40,428 nt of DNA from an uncultured Nitrosomonadales bacterium (GCA_903915035.1 CAIWRI010000127.1:1-40428), one strand, 5' to 3'. Positions 29,331-38,274 are shown, counted from the first letter of the stretch. The notes: generated by a model not told the origin, from the sequence alone. Numbers and translations: made by a program.

Positions 29331-30386
29331 ATGACTACTCCGCAATCCGTAATAAAAGTGTTGCTGGTTGATGACTCCCCGCTGGTGCTGCAAGTACTGC
29401 AACGCCAGTTGTCCAATTCGCCGGAAATTCAAGTGGTGGGAACCGCAGCCAATGGCAGTCTGGCGCTCAATCTACTGCCGGTTTTAAAGCCGGATGTGAT
29501 CTGCACCGATCTGCACATGCCGGTTATGGACGGGCTGGAATTGACACGCGCTGTTATGGAGCATGATCCTCGTCCGATTCTGGTGGTGACTATTTCGGCG
29601 GAACCGGGCTCGCACAATGTGTTCAGTCTGCTCGAAGCGGGGGCCGTGGATATCTTTCCCAAACCAAAGGACATACTGTCGGCAGATCAGGATAAACTGG
29701 CTGCTGAGCTTGCCAGTAAAATACGCATACTTGCCGGTGTTAAGGTATTTCGACGCAACCATCATCCGTCAGTTAATGGTCCGCAGGTGCCTGAAGCAAA
29801 GGGAGCATTGCGCATGGTTGTGATTGGCGCTTCCACGGGCGGGCCGCAGGCGTTGCATGAAATTTTAAAAGCACTGCCAGCCGATTTTCCGATACCGGTG
29901 GTATGCGTTCAACATATCGGCAGCACCTTTGTAGCTGACCTCGTGTTATGGCTGCATCAAGCCTGTGCGTTACAGGTATGTGTGGCGGTACAAGGCGTCG
30001 TAGCCAAGCCGGGCGTGGTTTATTTTGCACCCGCTGAAGTACACCTTGAATGGGACGACGGCGGATGTTTTTTGCTATCCCGCTCGCCGCCTGTTGATGG
30101 ACACCAGCCTTCCGTTACCGTTACGATGAATTCGGCGGCGCGTTGTTTTGGTGCCGCTTCGGCAGGTGTACTGCTGACGGGGATGGGAAGCGATGGTGCC
30201 GATGGCATGCTTAATATCGCAACAGCGGGCGGCATGACCATTGCACAGGATGAGGCAAGCTGCATTGTCTACGGCATGCCAAAAGCGGCCGTGGAACGGG
30301 GTGCTGTGCAAATCGTTTTGCCACTGGAAAAAATTGCGCAGGCGCTGAGAACGATTGCGGCAGGCCGGAGGCAGAATGGAAAATAA
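29331..30386 (+). CDS. cheB: Chemoreceptor methylesterase CheB (WspF-like)
   Basis: The 351-residue protein has an N-terminal receiver (residues 8-125, phospho-acceptor Asp in CTDLHMPVMDG) and a C-terminal methylesterase (about 160-345) with the catalytic triad: Ser in GASTGGP, His in CVQHIG and Asp in GMGSDGADG. It removes methyl groups from the receptor and counteracts the CheR at the end of the operon. The start follows AAGGG. The first codons, ACTCCGCAATCCG-containing, look repeat-derived. It overlaps the next start by 11 bp. Confidence 0.93.
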   Translation: MTTPQSVIKVLLVDDSPLVLQVLQRQLSNSPEIQVVGTAANGSLALNLLPVLKPDVICTDLHMPVMDGLELTRAVMEHDPRPILVVTISAEPGSHNVFSLLEAGAVDIFPKPKDILSADQDKLAAELASKIRILAGVKVFRRNHHPSVNGPQVPEAKGALRMVVIGASTGGPQALHEILKALPADFPIPVVCVQHIGSTFVADLVLWLHQACALQVCVAVQGVVAKPGVVYFAPAEVHLEWDDGGCFLLSRSPPVDGHQPSVTVTMNSAARCFGAASAGVLLTGMGSDGADGMLNIATAGGMTIAQDEASCIVYGMPKAAVERGAVQIVLPLEKIAQALRTIAAGRRQNGK

Positions 30387-32430
30387 AAACGAACTGCATA
30401 AGCGAGCAGAAATTTCGGGTACTCCGCAATCCTCAGTCTATCATCCGTCGTCGGATGATATTCCGCAATTACAGGCAGGTTCTCTGCCGCTGCACAGCGA
30501 CCCTTCCGCCGCACTCCGCATTCGGCACACAGCGGCTCCTCATTTAACTGCTCTGCAATCGAATGAAATTCTGATTGTCGAGGACAGCCCGGTAGAAGCT
30601 GAGATTCTGCGCCGTTCGCTGGTGAGGGCAGGGTATCGGGTGAGGATGGCGAAAAATGGTGAGGAAGGCTTGCAACTTGCGAGGCAGCAGCTTCCCGCTA
30701 TCGTTATCAGCGACATTAATATGCCGGTCATGAATGGCTATCAGCTGTGTCACGCCATCAAATACGATGAGGTATTGTGGAATATCCCGGTGATCCTGCT
30801 GACAGTCTTGTCGGAACCGGAAGACATCATGCAAGCGATCAACAGTGGTGCTGACAGTTATATCATCAAACCTTTTGATGAAGCCACTCTGCTTGAACGG
30901 GTCCGTGCCTTGCTGTCTGTCCCTATTTTAATCAGGCGTAAAACCGAACGGCGTTCGGAAATTGTCGAATACAACGCTCAACATTACCGCATTACCGGAG
31001 GTAGTCAGCAGATACTTAATTTATTGCTTTCCGTGTTTGAAAATACACTGGCGCAAAACAGAGATCTGATCCGCATCCATGTTCAACTTAATCTGTTGAA
31101 CGAGAATCTGGATGAACAGGTGAGGCAGCGCACCACAGAATTGTTGCTGGAAAAACAAAAGCTAGAGCAGGTGAACCGGACATTGCGTATACTTTCCGCC
31201 TGCAATGTAGCGCTGGTGCAATGCAAAACTGAGGACGAGTTGTTTGAGCGGATTTGTCGTCTTATTGTTGAACTTGGCTGCTATCAACTTGCCTGGGTAA
31301 GTTATCCGGGGGAGCAGCAAAACAGCATTCCCATCGCGCACTTTGGCAATGAAAACTTGTACCGGGTTCATGTTAATATCGAACTTGATCAAGCGCAGCC
31401 GTGGCATAGACTGACCCTTGCTGCCCTGCGTACTGGCCAAATTCAGATGTGCAACAATCTCAACGAAATAGCAGAAGGCAAGTTTGATGCATTGCGGAAA
31501 ATGGGCGTGAAGGCAATTATTGCGCTGCCGCTCATTTTTAATGCAGAGTACGGCGTGCACCCGCAAGGGGTAGTCCGTGCGGCTCCCGAAGCTGAAGCTA
31601 CGACCGTTACGCTCCTGAGTGCGGAACAATCGAATGCGATACAATTAAATTCGCACGCAGCAAGCAGCACACCGCACTCTGCAATCGTGTTTGCCGTGCT
31701 AAGCATTCTTTCTGCTGATGCTGCGGCTTTTGACGGCGTCGAGAGCCAGTTGCTTGAAGAACTAACGGCTGATCTTGCCTTTGGTATCAATAGTCTGCGT
31801 ACCATTTCAGAACGCGATCGCGCTGTAACAGGCGAGCTTTTTGCCGCAGGCCGGCTGCGCCGTGTACTGGAAGAAACGATTACGGCTGTTGCACTCACAC
31901 TGGAAAAACGCGATCCCTATGCCGCAGGTCATCAACAGCGGGTGGCGCGTCTGGCATCAAATATTGCTGCTGAGATGGGACTGGCTCCGCAACAGGTGGA
32001 AGGTATTCATTTTGGCGCACTGCTGCATAATATAGGCACGATCGCCATTCCGGCTGAAATTCTTAATCGCCCGGGGCAGCTGACAAATTTGCAATTTGCA
32101 CTGGTTAAGCGGCATTCCCGAACCAGTTTCGATATTATCAAGGATATTTCTTTCCCCTGGCCTGTGGCGAAAATGGTATTGCAACATCATGAACGGATGA
32201 ATGGTTCAGGCTATCCGCAGGGCCTTGTCGGGGAGCAAATCATGCTTGAGGCACGCGTGCTGGCTGTAGCGGATGTGGTGGAGGCAATGTTGGCGTACCG
32301 CCCTTACCGTGATGCACTGGACGTGGGGCAGACGCTGGAGATACTTGTTCAGGGGCGAGACAGTTTGTTTGATACTGCTGTCGTGAGTGCGTGTCTGAAC
32401 GTGTTCAGGAAACAAGGCGGTGATTCATGA
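30376..32430 (+). CDS. Response regulator with REC, GAF and degenerate HD-GYP domain
   Basis: The 684-residue protein starts at ATG 30376 (GGAGG upstream; TTG 30355 is less likely). An N-terminal extension of about 60 residues is repeat-derived. A receiver follows (about 62-185, Asp in ISDINMPVMNG), then a linker, a GAF domain (about 268-465) interrupted by a 48-residue insertion, and an HD-GYP domain (about 500-670). The usual HDIGKI is HNIGTI here and the GYP region is HHERMNGSGYP, so a metal-binding Asp and the conserved Lys are lost. Phosphodiesterase activity is doubtful. It overlaps the next gene by four bases (ATGA). Confidence 0.88.
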   Translation: MENKNELHKRAEISGTPQSSVYHPSSDDIPQLQAGSLPLHSDPSAALRIRHTAAPHLTALQSNEILIVEDSPVEAEILRRSLVRAGYRVRMAKNGEEGLQLARQQLPAIVISDINMPVMNGYQLCHAIKYDEVLWNIPVILLTVLSEPEDIMQAINSGADSYIIKPFDEATLLERVRALLSVPILIRRKTERRSEIVEYNAQHYRITGGSQQILNLLLSVFENTLAQNRDLIRIHVQLNLLNENLDEQVRQRTTELLLEKQKLEQVNRTLRILSACNVALVQCKTEDELFERICRLIVELGCYQLAWVSYPGEQQNSIPIAHFGNENLYRVHVNIELDQAQPWHRLTLAALRTGQIQMCNNLNEIAEGKFDALRKMGVKAIIALPLIFNAEYGVHPQGVVRAAPEAEATTVTLLSAEQSNAIQLNSHAASSTPHSAIVFAVLSILSADAAAFDGVESQLLEELTADLAFGINSLRTISERDRAVTGELFAAGRLRRVLEETITAVALTLEKRDPYAAGHQQRVARLASNIAAEMGLAPQQVEGIHFGALLHNIGTIAIPAEILNRPGQLTNLQFALVKRHSRTSFDIIKDISFPWPVAKMVLQHHERMNGSGYPQGLVGEQIMLEARVLAVADVVEAMLAYRPYRDALDVGQTLEILVQGRDSLFDTAVVSACLNVFRKQGGDS
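30420..30540. repeat. Heptamer-rich N-terminal coding region of the REC-GAF-HD-GYP gene
   Basis: Units such as ACTCCGC, AATCCTC, ATTCCGC, CCGCACT and CCGCATT recur, with a CATCCG/CGGATG hairpin near 30442-30457. They encode the non-conserved tail before the receiver. Confidence 0.6.
31542..31683 (+). repeat. 142-bp element with terminal inverted repeats inside the GAF domain
   Basis: Left end TGCAGAGTACGGCGTGC (31542-31558) and right end GCACACCGCACTCTGCA (31667-31683) are inverted repeats matching at 15 of 17 positions. The codons inserted span 31543-31686 (144 bp, 48 codons), between the GAF segments ALPLIFN and VFAVLSILSADA, so the domain is interrupted in frame. The interior matches the cheA copies. 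Confidence 0.8.
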
Positions 32431-33944
32431 TTGATATCTGTAATCCGGTCGCACTGCGAGCGGCAGCAGAAGCGAAGCTGGCAAACTCATCCGATATTTC
32501 ACCCCTGTCAGGTGATGAATTATTGCATGAATTACAGGTGCATCAACTCGAACTGCAGATGCAAAATGAAACTTTGCGTCAGTCGCAGCTTGAACTTGAG
32601 GCCTCTCGCGATCGTTATATCGATTCATATGAACTGGCTCCGGTGGGTTTTATCACGCTGAACCGCCAGGGGATGATTACTGCTGCAAATCTGACTTGTG
32701 CAGCGCTTTTGCAGGTAGGCCGGCTTGATTTACTCAAGCACCGCTTCGATGCATGGATTGTGAGCCAGGATGTTGAACGCTGGCGTAATCACTTGACCGG
32801 TTTGTGGCAAGGACAGAACACATCAAGTTGTGAAGTGCGGCTCAAATGCAGGGATGGAACAACGCTGCCTGTTTTGCTGTCCTTCATGGGGGTGCCGGAG
32901 GAAGCCACCCCGTTGATGCATATCGCACTGACCGACATCAGCGAACGCGTACAAACTGAAAGCTCGCTAAAAACATCCAGAAAGCTGGCTCAGGATGTTA
33001 TTGATGGCAGTACAGCGATAATTTATGCAGCAGATAAGCAAGGTAGATTCATTCTGGTAAATAAAAAACTGCTGGCAATTCTAAATCTTGAAAAAGACCA
33101 GTTGATTGGCAACAGCAGAGAAAAATTTTTACCTGCTGATATTGCCGGGGAACACAGCAAAAATGATTTAACCATCATTAAGACGGGTGTGGCTGAGTCG
33201 TTTGAAGAACATAACATTGAGGCGGATGGCATGCATGTTTATTGGTCGCAAAAATTTCCGTTGTTTGATGAAGCGGGGCTTGTGACCGGTGTCTGCGGTA
33301 TTTCAACCGATATTACCGAGTACCATCATCTGATGAAGGAAAACCTTGACGCCGTTATTCGATTTAAGGCGGTACTCACGAACGCCATCAGTGCGATTGC
33401 GGCCACGCTGGAACAGCGCGATCCATATACGGCCGGTCACCAGCGCCGCGTGGCTGAACTGGCGGCGGCGATCGGCAGGGAAATGGGACTGAGCGCTGAC
33501 GTTATCGAAGGTATTTATCTCGGCGGGCTGATCCACGATATCGGAAAAATCTCCGTACCGGCGGAAATTCTGTGTAAACCAGGGCACCTTAATGAGATTG
33601 AGTCTGCGTTGATCAAGGAGCATGCCGAAGCCGGTTACCAGATCGTCAAGGATATTGATTTTTTCTGGCCTGTGGCCGAGATGGTTCATCAGCATCATGA
33701 ACGTCTGGATGGCACAGGTTATCCTCAGCAACTGGCAGGTGCTGCGATCATACAGGAAGCGAGAATTCTTGGGGTAGCCGACGTAGTTGAGGCGATGTCG
33801 GCTAATCGGCCCTATCGCCCCGGATTGGGCATAAAGGCAGCGCTTAATGAAATTACGCTTGCCCGTGGTATTGGACTTGATGCCGCCGCAGTGGATGCTT
33901 GCTTACGTTTGTTCAATGAACAGAGCTTTGTGTTTAGTAAATGA
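32427..33944 (+). CDS. PAS-PAS-HD-GYP protein (c-di-GMP phosphodiesterase candidate)
   Basis: The 505-residue protein has two PAS domains (about residues 65-180 and 190-300) and a C-terminal HD-GYP domain (about 315-495) with an intact signature: RDPYTAGHQRRVAELA, HDIGKISVP (about 369-377) and HHERLDGTGYP. HD-GYP enzymes hydrolyse the second messenger c-di-GMP to pGpG or GMP. No membrane segment is visible, so sensing is probably cytoplasmic. The gene starts in the stop of the degenerate HD-GYP gene (ATGA), suggesting the two proteins are made in proportion and may form mixed dimers. Confidence 0.92.
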   Translation: MIDICNPVALRAAAEAKLANSSDISPLSGDELLHELQVHQLELQMQNETLRQSQLELEASRDRYIDSYELAPVGFITLNRQGMITAANLTCAALLQVGRLDLLKHRFDAWIVSQDVERWRNHLTGLWQGQNTSSCEVRLKCRDGTTLPVLLSFMGVPEEATPLMHIALTDISERVQTESSLKTSRKLAQDVIDGSTAIIYAADKQGRFILVNKKLLAILNLEKDQLIGNSREKFLPADIAGEHSKNDLTIIKTGVAESFEEHNIEADGMHVYWSQKFPLFDEAGLVTGVCGISTDITEYHHLMKENLDAVIRFKAVLTNAISAIAATLEQRDPYTAGHQRRVAELAAAIGREMGLSADVIEGIYLGGLIHDIGKISVPAEILCKPGHLNEIESALIKEHAEAGYQIVKDIDFFWPVAEMVHQHHERLDGTGYPQQLAGAAIIQEARILGVADVVEAMSANRPYRPGLGIKAALNEITLARGIGLDAAAVDACLRLFNEQSFVFSK

Positions 33945-33962
33945 GGTGCTCCGTGCAGAATC

Positions 33963-35366
33963 ATGCCTGAAAGTGGACTGATAGCTGCGATAAGGCGTTT
34001 GCTCGCGCAGAAAATTGGCTTGCACATTCCCGAGGAGACAGAAGATCGTTTTGTCTCGACAGTGCAGCAACGCGCCGCTAAACACGCCTCTTTGGCCGCC
34101 TACCATATTTTTTTGCAGGGTAATCAGTCATCGGCTGAATGGGCGTTGCTGGCACGCTTGTTCAGCACTGGCGAGACCTATTTTTTTCGCGATCACGGGC
34201 AGTTTGACCTGCTGCGCTTGCGCCTGTTGCCTGAATTGATTGCAGGGCATCGCGATGACAAGAGACTAAGTCTATGGAGTGCAGCCTGCGCCAGCGGCGA
34301 GGAGGCTTATTCGCTGGCGATGCTGGTGGATATGTTGTTGCCGGCGCGGGAAGGCTGGAAAATTGATATTTTCGGCACTGACATTGATACCCTGGCGATC
34401 GAAAAAGCGAAGGCGGCGCGCTACGGTTTGTGGTCGTTCCGCATGGTGCCAGACGAAATAAAACAGCGATACTTCCATGAGGAATTCGAGGGGCGAAATC
34501 CGCAGTGGACTAAGAATCCACAATCCGTAACCGGCAATCCGCAAGCACCACCGGGCACCGGGCATTTTTTTGTGCTGGATGAACGCATCCGCAGTATGGT
34601 GCAATTTTGTACCGGCAATCTGCTGGATGATACTGGCATGCACGATATGGATCTGATCCTGTGCCGCAATGTGTTCATCTATTTTGATCCTGTTGCGATA
34701 TTGACCGTGGCCAATAAACTGGCCCTGGCCTTACGGGCAGGGGGGTATCTGATGAGTGCACACACTGAACTGAACGGGTACAAGCTGCCTGAACTGGAAT
34801 CCAGATTATTTGCCGAGAGCTTAGTGTATCAGCGCCGGACGCTTGCGTTTGTTGAGCCGGCTATTCGCCGGGTGCCGCTCAGGGATGCGATTCGCCCAGC
34901 CCCAGCTACAAAGGGGCTTCTTCCCGCTTCTTCAGTAATTAATCAGCATGCTCGTGACACGTTAAAATCTTCAGTAAAGGCATATGGTTTAACGCAGCTT
35001 AAGCTGGCACAGCGACTGGCGGAGCAGGGTGAGTTCGAACAGGCTGAACTATTGTGTAATGAGATATTAGCGGCGGATACACTGGCAAGCTCCGTGTATT
35101 TTTTACTGGCGCAGTTGGCTGAAGTTAAAGGCGATGTTCAAAAGGCCATATTGCTGCTGAGCAAGGCACTGTATATTGATCATGACTTTGTGGCCGCACA
35201 TCTGGAAATGGCGGCGTTATTTGAGCGAGCAGGCAACATATCGCGCGCGCATGCGCTGAGGCAAGCTGCCCTTAAACTTGTCCGCGCCATGCCAGCCGAT
35301 GAAATCATCGTGCAATATGAAACGACAGCAAACGAGTTGGCATTATGGCTGGCCAAGTGGGAATAA
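33963..35366 (+). CDS. cheR: CheR-type methyltransferase with TPR domain (WspC-like)
   Basis: The 467-residue protein methylates receptor glutamates using SAM. The CheR catalytic domain (about residues 1-290) shows WSAACASGEEAYSLAML (about 101-117), then FGTDIDTLAIEKAKAARYG and DLILCRNVFIYFD (about 238-250). The C-terminal part (about 345-440) is TPR-like helices, as in WspC. An in-frame repeat-derived insertion (34497-34545) extends the beta-subdomain region near residues 175-195. A GAGG lies 17 bp upstream of the ATG at 33963, which is far, so the start is plausible but not certain. No flagellar genes follow, and this is the last gene of the operon. Confidence 0.92.
   Translation: MPESGLIAAIRRLLAQKIGLHIPEETEDRFVSTVQQRAAKHASLAAYHIFLQGNQSSAEWALLARLFSTGETYFFRDHGQFDLLRLRLLPELIAGHRDDKRLSLWSAACASGEEAYSLAMLVDMLLPAREGWKIDIFGTDIDTLAIEKAKAARYGLWSFRMVPDEIKQRYFHEEFEGRNPQWTKNPQSVTGNPQAPPGTGHFFVLDERIRSMVQFCTGNLLDDTGMHDMDLILCRNVFIYFDPVAILTVANKLALALRAGGYLMSAHTELNGYKLPELESRLFAESLVYQRRTLAFVEPAIRRVPLRDAIRPAPATKGLLPASSVINQHARDTLKSSVKAYGLTQLKLAQRLAEQGEFEQAELLCNEILAADTLASSVYFLLAQLAEVKGDVQKAILLLSKALYIDHDFVAAHLEMAALFERAGNISRAHALRQAALKLVRAMPADEIIVQYETTANELALWLAKWE
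34497..34545. repeat. Heptamer units in the CheR gene
   Basis: AATCCGC, AGAATCC, ACAATCC and GCAATCC recur here, in frame, between the RYF helix and the HFFVLDERI strand. Confidence 0.55.
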
Positions 35367-35642
35367 TCGTCAGACTCCCGGTTTCAAGCCGGCAAAAATT
35401 GTTATTTTTGAGCTTAAATACGCACAATCATAGTATGAGAATTGCTGTTACCCAGTTAAAATGGCAAGACTATCACCCCGCATGCCGGTAAATGCCGGAA
35501 ATTCCAGATTTATGACATCGCAGGTACGAAAAAAGTCCGTAAAATGCGGTTTAACTGACCTTGGCGTAAACTTTTTATGAAAATCTAAGGGGTAGTATCG
35601 TATGGACAATATGCTGAGCATGTAATATTTTTGGTAAAAACA
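35367..35642. other. Intergenic region before the lipoprotein gene
   Basis: I see no gene here. The 3' part should carry the promoter of the lipoprotein gene. AAGGGG at 35588 precedes a seven-codon ORF (35611), which I regard as chance. Confidence 0.35.
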
Positions 35643-38240
35643 ATGCGTTTAAATTTATCTGTCGTTTTTTTGATTCTGATTTTTTCTCTGTCCGGTTGTG
35701 GCGGCGGAAGTGGCGCTGCAGGAAGTGCGCCGGTAACAGTCACTGACTACAATATAGGGGGTACAATTTCCGGTCTGACAGGTTCATTGGAACTGCAGGA
35801 CAATAATAACGATAACCTTGCCGTTTCAGCCAATGGCAGCTTTATTTTTGCAACGCCGGTCAGCAACGGCGGCGTTTACAGTGTCACTGTCGTGACTCAA
35901 CCATCCGGTCAAACCTGTTCAGCAAGTAGCAATGCGGGGACGGTTTCCGGGAGCAACGTTAGCAATGTGACGGTAACCTGTTCGCCCAATTCTTATACTT
36001 TGATTGGCAGTGCGACGGGGTTGACGGGAACCTTGATACTCCAGAATAACAATGGTGATAACCTGACGGTAGCTGGTGACGGCAGTTTTACTTTTGCCAA
36101 AGCGGTAGCCAGCGGTAGTCCGTACAATGTAAGCGTGCTCTCAAGTCCGGCAGGGCAAAGTTGCTCAATTACCAACAGTAGCGGCACGATGGCATTAGCC
36201 AATGTCAGTAATATTTCAGTCAGCTGTGTCGCTAACACTTACACCATAGGCGGTGCGGTAACGGGGCTAACCGGTACGCTGATTTTGCAGGACAATGCTG
36301 GCGATAACCGCAGTGTCACAACTAACGGTAATTTTACCTTTGCCACCGCAGTTTCGAACGGCGGGCTGTATAAAGTGACCATTCAGACCCAACCCCCCGG
36401 TCAAACCTGTACTGCAAGCAGCAATACGGGTACCGTCTCCGGGAGCAACGTTAGCAATATCACTGTGACCTGTTCGACCAATTCATATAGCGTGGGCGGC
36501 AGCGCTGCGGGATTGACGGGTTCCTTGATGCTGCAGGATAACAACGGTGATAACCTGACGGTAGCTGGTGGCGGCAGTTTTACTTTCGCCAGTAGGGTAG
36601 CCAGCGGTAGTCCGTACAATGTAAGCGTGCTCTCAAGTCCGGCAGGGCAAAGTTGCTCTGTTGCCAACAGTAGCGGCACGATGGCATTAGCCAATATTAC
36701 TAATATTACTGTCAGTTGTGCCAGCAATACCTATACTATCGGCGGTTCGGTTTCGGGATTGACGGGCAGCATGACATTGCAGGACAACGGCGCTGATAGT
36801 CACACAGTTTCAGGCAACGGCATCTTCACCTTTTCAGCCGCAGTCGCTAGCGGAAATGCTTATAGTGTCGCTGTCCAGACACAGCCTCCCGGGCAAAGTT
36901 GCACTGTGACGGGCGGCGGTGGTACTGCAACAGCGAATGTTGGCAATGTGTCGGTAGTTTGTACAAATCTGTTTAGTTCGCTCACCTTGAGTTTGCCTGC
37001 ACGGGCTATTACGCCTGCTAACCTTGCTGTGATCGTTGCCGCCAATGATCCCTTGTCGCCCTCCATCGCCAGTTATTATCAGACAGCACGCGGTATTCCC
37101 GCCGCAAATATCATCAGTGTGAATCTGCCGGTTATAGGCTCTGACACGATTTCAGATGCCGATTTTGCAACTTTAAAAGCGGCGATAGATGCCCGGTTGC
37201 CATCCGGTGTGCAGGCGACACTGTTGACCTTTACCCAACCGTCGCGTGTTGTAGGTAGCGGTTCATGTACCATAAGCATCACCAGCGCGATGGTGTTTGG
37301 TTTTAACGCAAGCTATTGTGCAAATAGCTGTGCGGCAACGACCGCGTCCCCCTATTACAACTCCGAATCCGCCAGTCCATGGGCTGACTATGGGATGCGT
37401 CTTTCGATGATGCTGGGTGCCACTTCTTTGTCTGCCGCGCAAGCACTGATCAAGCTGGGCGTCAGCGCCGACGCAACATATCCGCCGGGCGATGGCTATT
37501 TAATGCGCACCAGCGACGTGCAACGCAGCGTGCGTTATTCGGATTATCTGACTTTGCCTCAACTGTGGACGGGAAATTCGGGTATTACGCTCACCTATAT
37601 TGATAACGCTGCGGGTGCTTCAAGTGACAGTATCTTAAACAAAAAAAGCGTGCTGTTCTATTTTACCGGCTTAACTACAGTCCCCAATATTGCCAGCAAT
37701 ACCTATCGTCCCGGCGCGATAGCTGACAGCCTGACTTCATTTGCTGGTTATTTGCCGGGCGGTAATGGTCAAATGCCCGTCAGCGATTGGCTGACAGCAG
37801 GCGTGACTGCCAGTTACGGTACGGTAGCTGAGCCTTGTAACTATACGCAAAAATTTTCACAGGCCTCGGTGCTGATTGATCAGTATTACCGCGGGGCTAC
37901 GTTGATTGAAGCTTACTGGAAATCGGTACAATGGCCGGGGCAGGGCTTGTTCGTCGGTGAACCGCTGGCGCAACCATACAGGGATAATTCAAGCTTTACC
38001 ATCAGCGGTAGCCAATATGTGTTTAACACCCGAACCATGCGTGCGAACAGCAATTACTCCTTGCAGTACCTGTCCCCTGCGTCCGTTAACTGGCAGACTT
38101 TAGCCTCTTTCAAGGTGACGCGTGCGCAGCCGAATATTTTGTCAGCACCGCTACCGCCTGTCAGCGCCACGCAGATACGCTGGGTGGGGCCTTGTCCCAA
38201 AGATGTTGCAACGCAATGCGTATTGCGTGCTTCACCTTGA
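35643..38240 (+). CDS. Repeat-bearing lipoprotein with a TIGR03790-type C-terminal domain
   Basis: The 865-residue protein starts at ATG 35643. It has a lipoprotein signal with Cys19 in LSGC, then a glycine-rich spacer and five tandem repeats of about 80 residues (about residues 38-440), each with a GLTG segment and two cysteines near QTC or QSC and VTC or VSC. The C-terminal half (about 450-860) matches the TIGR03790 family of unknown function, beginning LPARAITPANLAVIVAANDP, with conserved YYQTARGIPAANII. The product is probably exported and anchored to the outer membrane. A disulfide in each repeat is plausible from the cysteine pairs. Function is unknown. Confidence 0.8.
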   Translation: MRLNLSVVFLILIFSLSGCGGGSGAAGSAPVTVTDYNIGGTISGLTGSLELQDNNNDNLAVSANGSFIFATPVSNGGVYSVTVVTQPSGQTCSASSNAGTVSGSNVSNVTVTCSPNSYTLIGSATGLTGTLILQNNNGDNLTVAGDGSFTFAKAVASGSPYNVSVLSSPAGQSCSITNSSGTMALANVSNISVSCVANTYTIGGAVTGLTGTLILQDNAGDNRSVTTNGNFTFATAVSNGGLYKVTIQTQPPGQTCTASSNTGTVSGSNVSNITVTCSTNSYSVGGSAAGLTGSLMLQDNNGDNLTVAGGGSFTFASRVASGSPYNVSVLSSPAGQSCSVANSSGTMALANITNITVSCASNTYTIGGSVSGLTGSMTLQDNGADSHTVSGNGIFTFSAAVASGNAYSVAVQTQPPGQSCTVTGGGGTATANVGNVSVVCTNLFSSLTLSLPARAITPANLAVIVAANDPLSPSIASYYQTARGIPAANIISVNLPVIGSDTISDADFATLKAAIDARLPSGVQATLLTFTQPSRVVGSGSCTISITSAMVFGFNASYCANSCAATTASPYYNSESASPWADYGMRLSMMLGATSLSAAQALIKLGVSADATYPPGDGYLMRTSDVQRSVRYSDYLTLPQLWTGNSGITLTYIDNAAGASSDSILNKKSVLFYFTGLTTVPNIASNTYRPGAIADSLTSFAGYLPGGNGQMPVSDWLTAGVTASYGTVAEPCNYTQKFSQASVLIDQYYRGATLIEAYWKSVQWPGQGLFVGEPLAQPYRDNSSFTISGSQYVFNTRTMRANSNYSLQYLSPASVNWQTLASFKVTRAQPNILSAPLPPVSATQIRWVGPCPKDVATQCVLRASP
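35750..36960 (+). repeat. Five tandem repeats in the lipoprotein gene, ABABA order
   Basis: Units of about 245 bp. Units 2 and 4 are the most alike: about 60 bp at 36105-36166 recur almost unchanged 492 bp later. Units 1, 3 and 5 form the other type, so expansion appears to have occurred by duplication of a two-unit block. Confidence 0.85.
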
Positions 38241-38249
38241 TTCTTAACA

Positions 38250-38274
38250 GGCCGACTTTGCTATTGTCGGTTTT
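38250..38274 (+). terminator. Weak rho-independent terminator after the lipoprotein gene
   Basis: CCGAC pairs with GTCGG around a nine-base loop and is followed by TTTT. It sits between convergent genes. Confidence 0.45.

Noticed and set aside
30355..30375. TTG start for the REC-GAF-HD-GYP protein
   Set aside because: ATG 30376 has a clear GGAGG at proper distance, while the TTG lacks one.
35602..35625. Seven-codon ORF before the lipoprotein gene
   Set aside because: It is too short to evaluate and shows no leader-peptide features such as codon runs or an attenuator.
35750..36960. CRISPR-like repetition
   Set aside because: The units are about 245 bp, coding and in frame, without short identical repeats and unique spacers.
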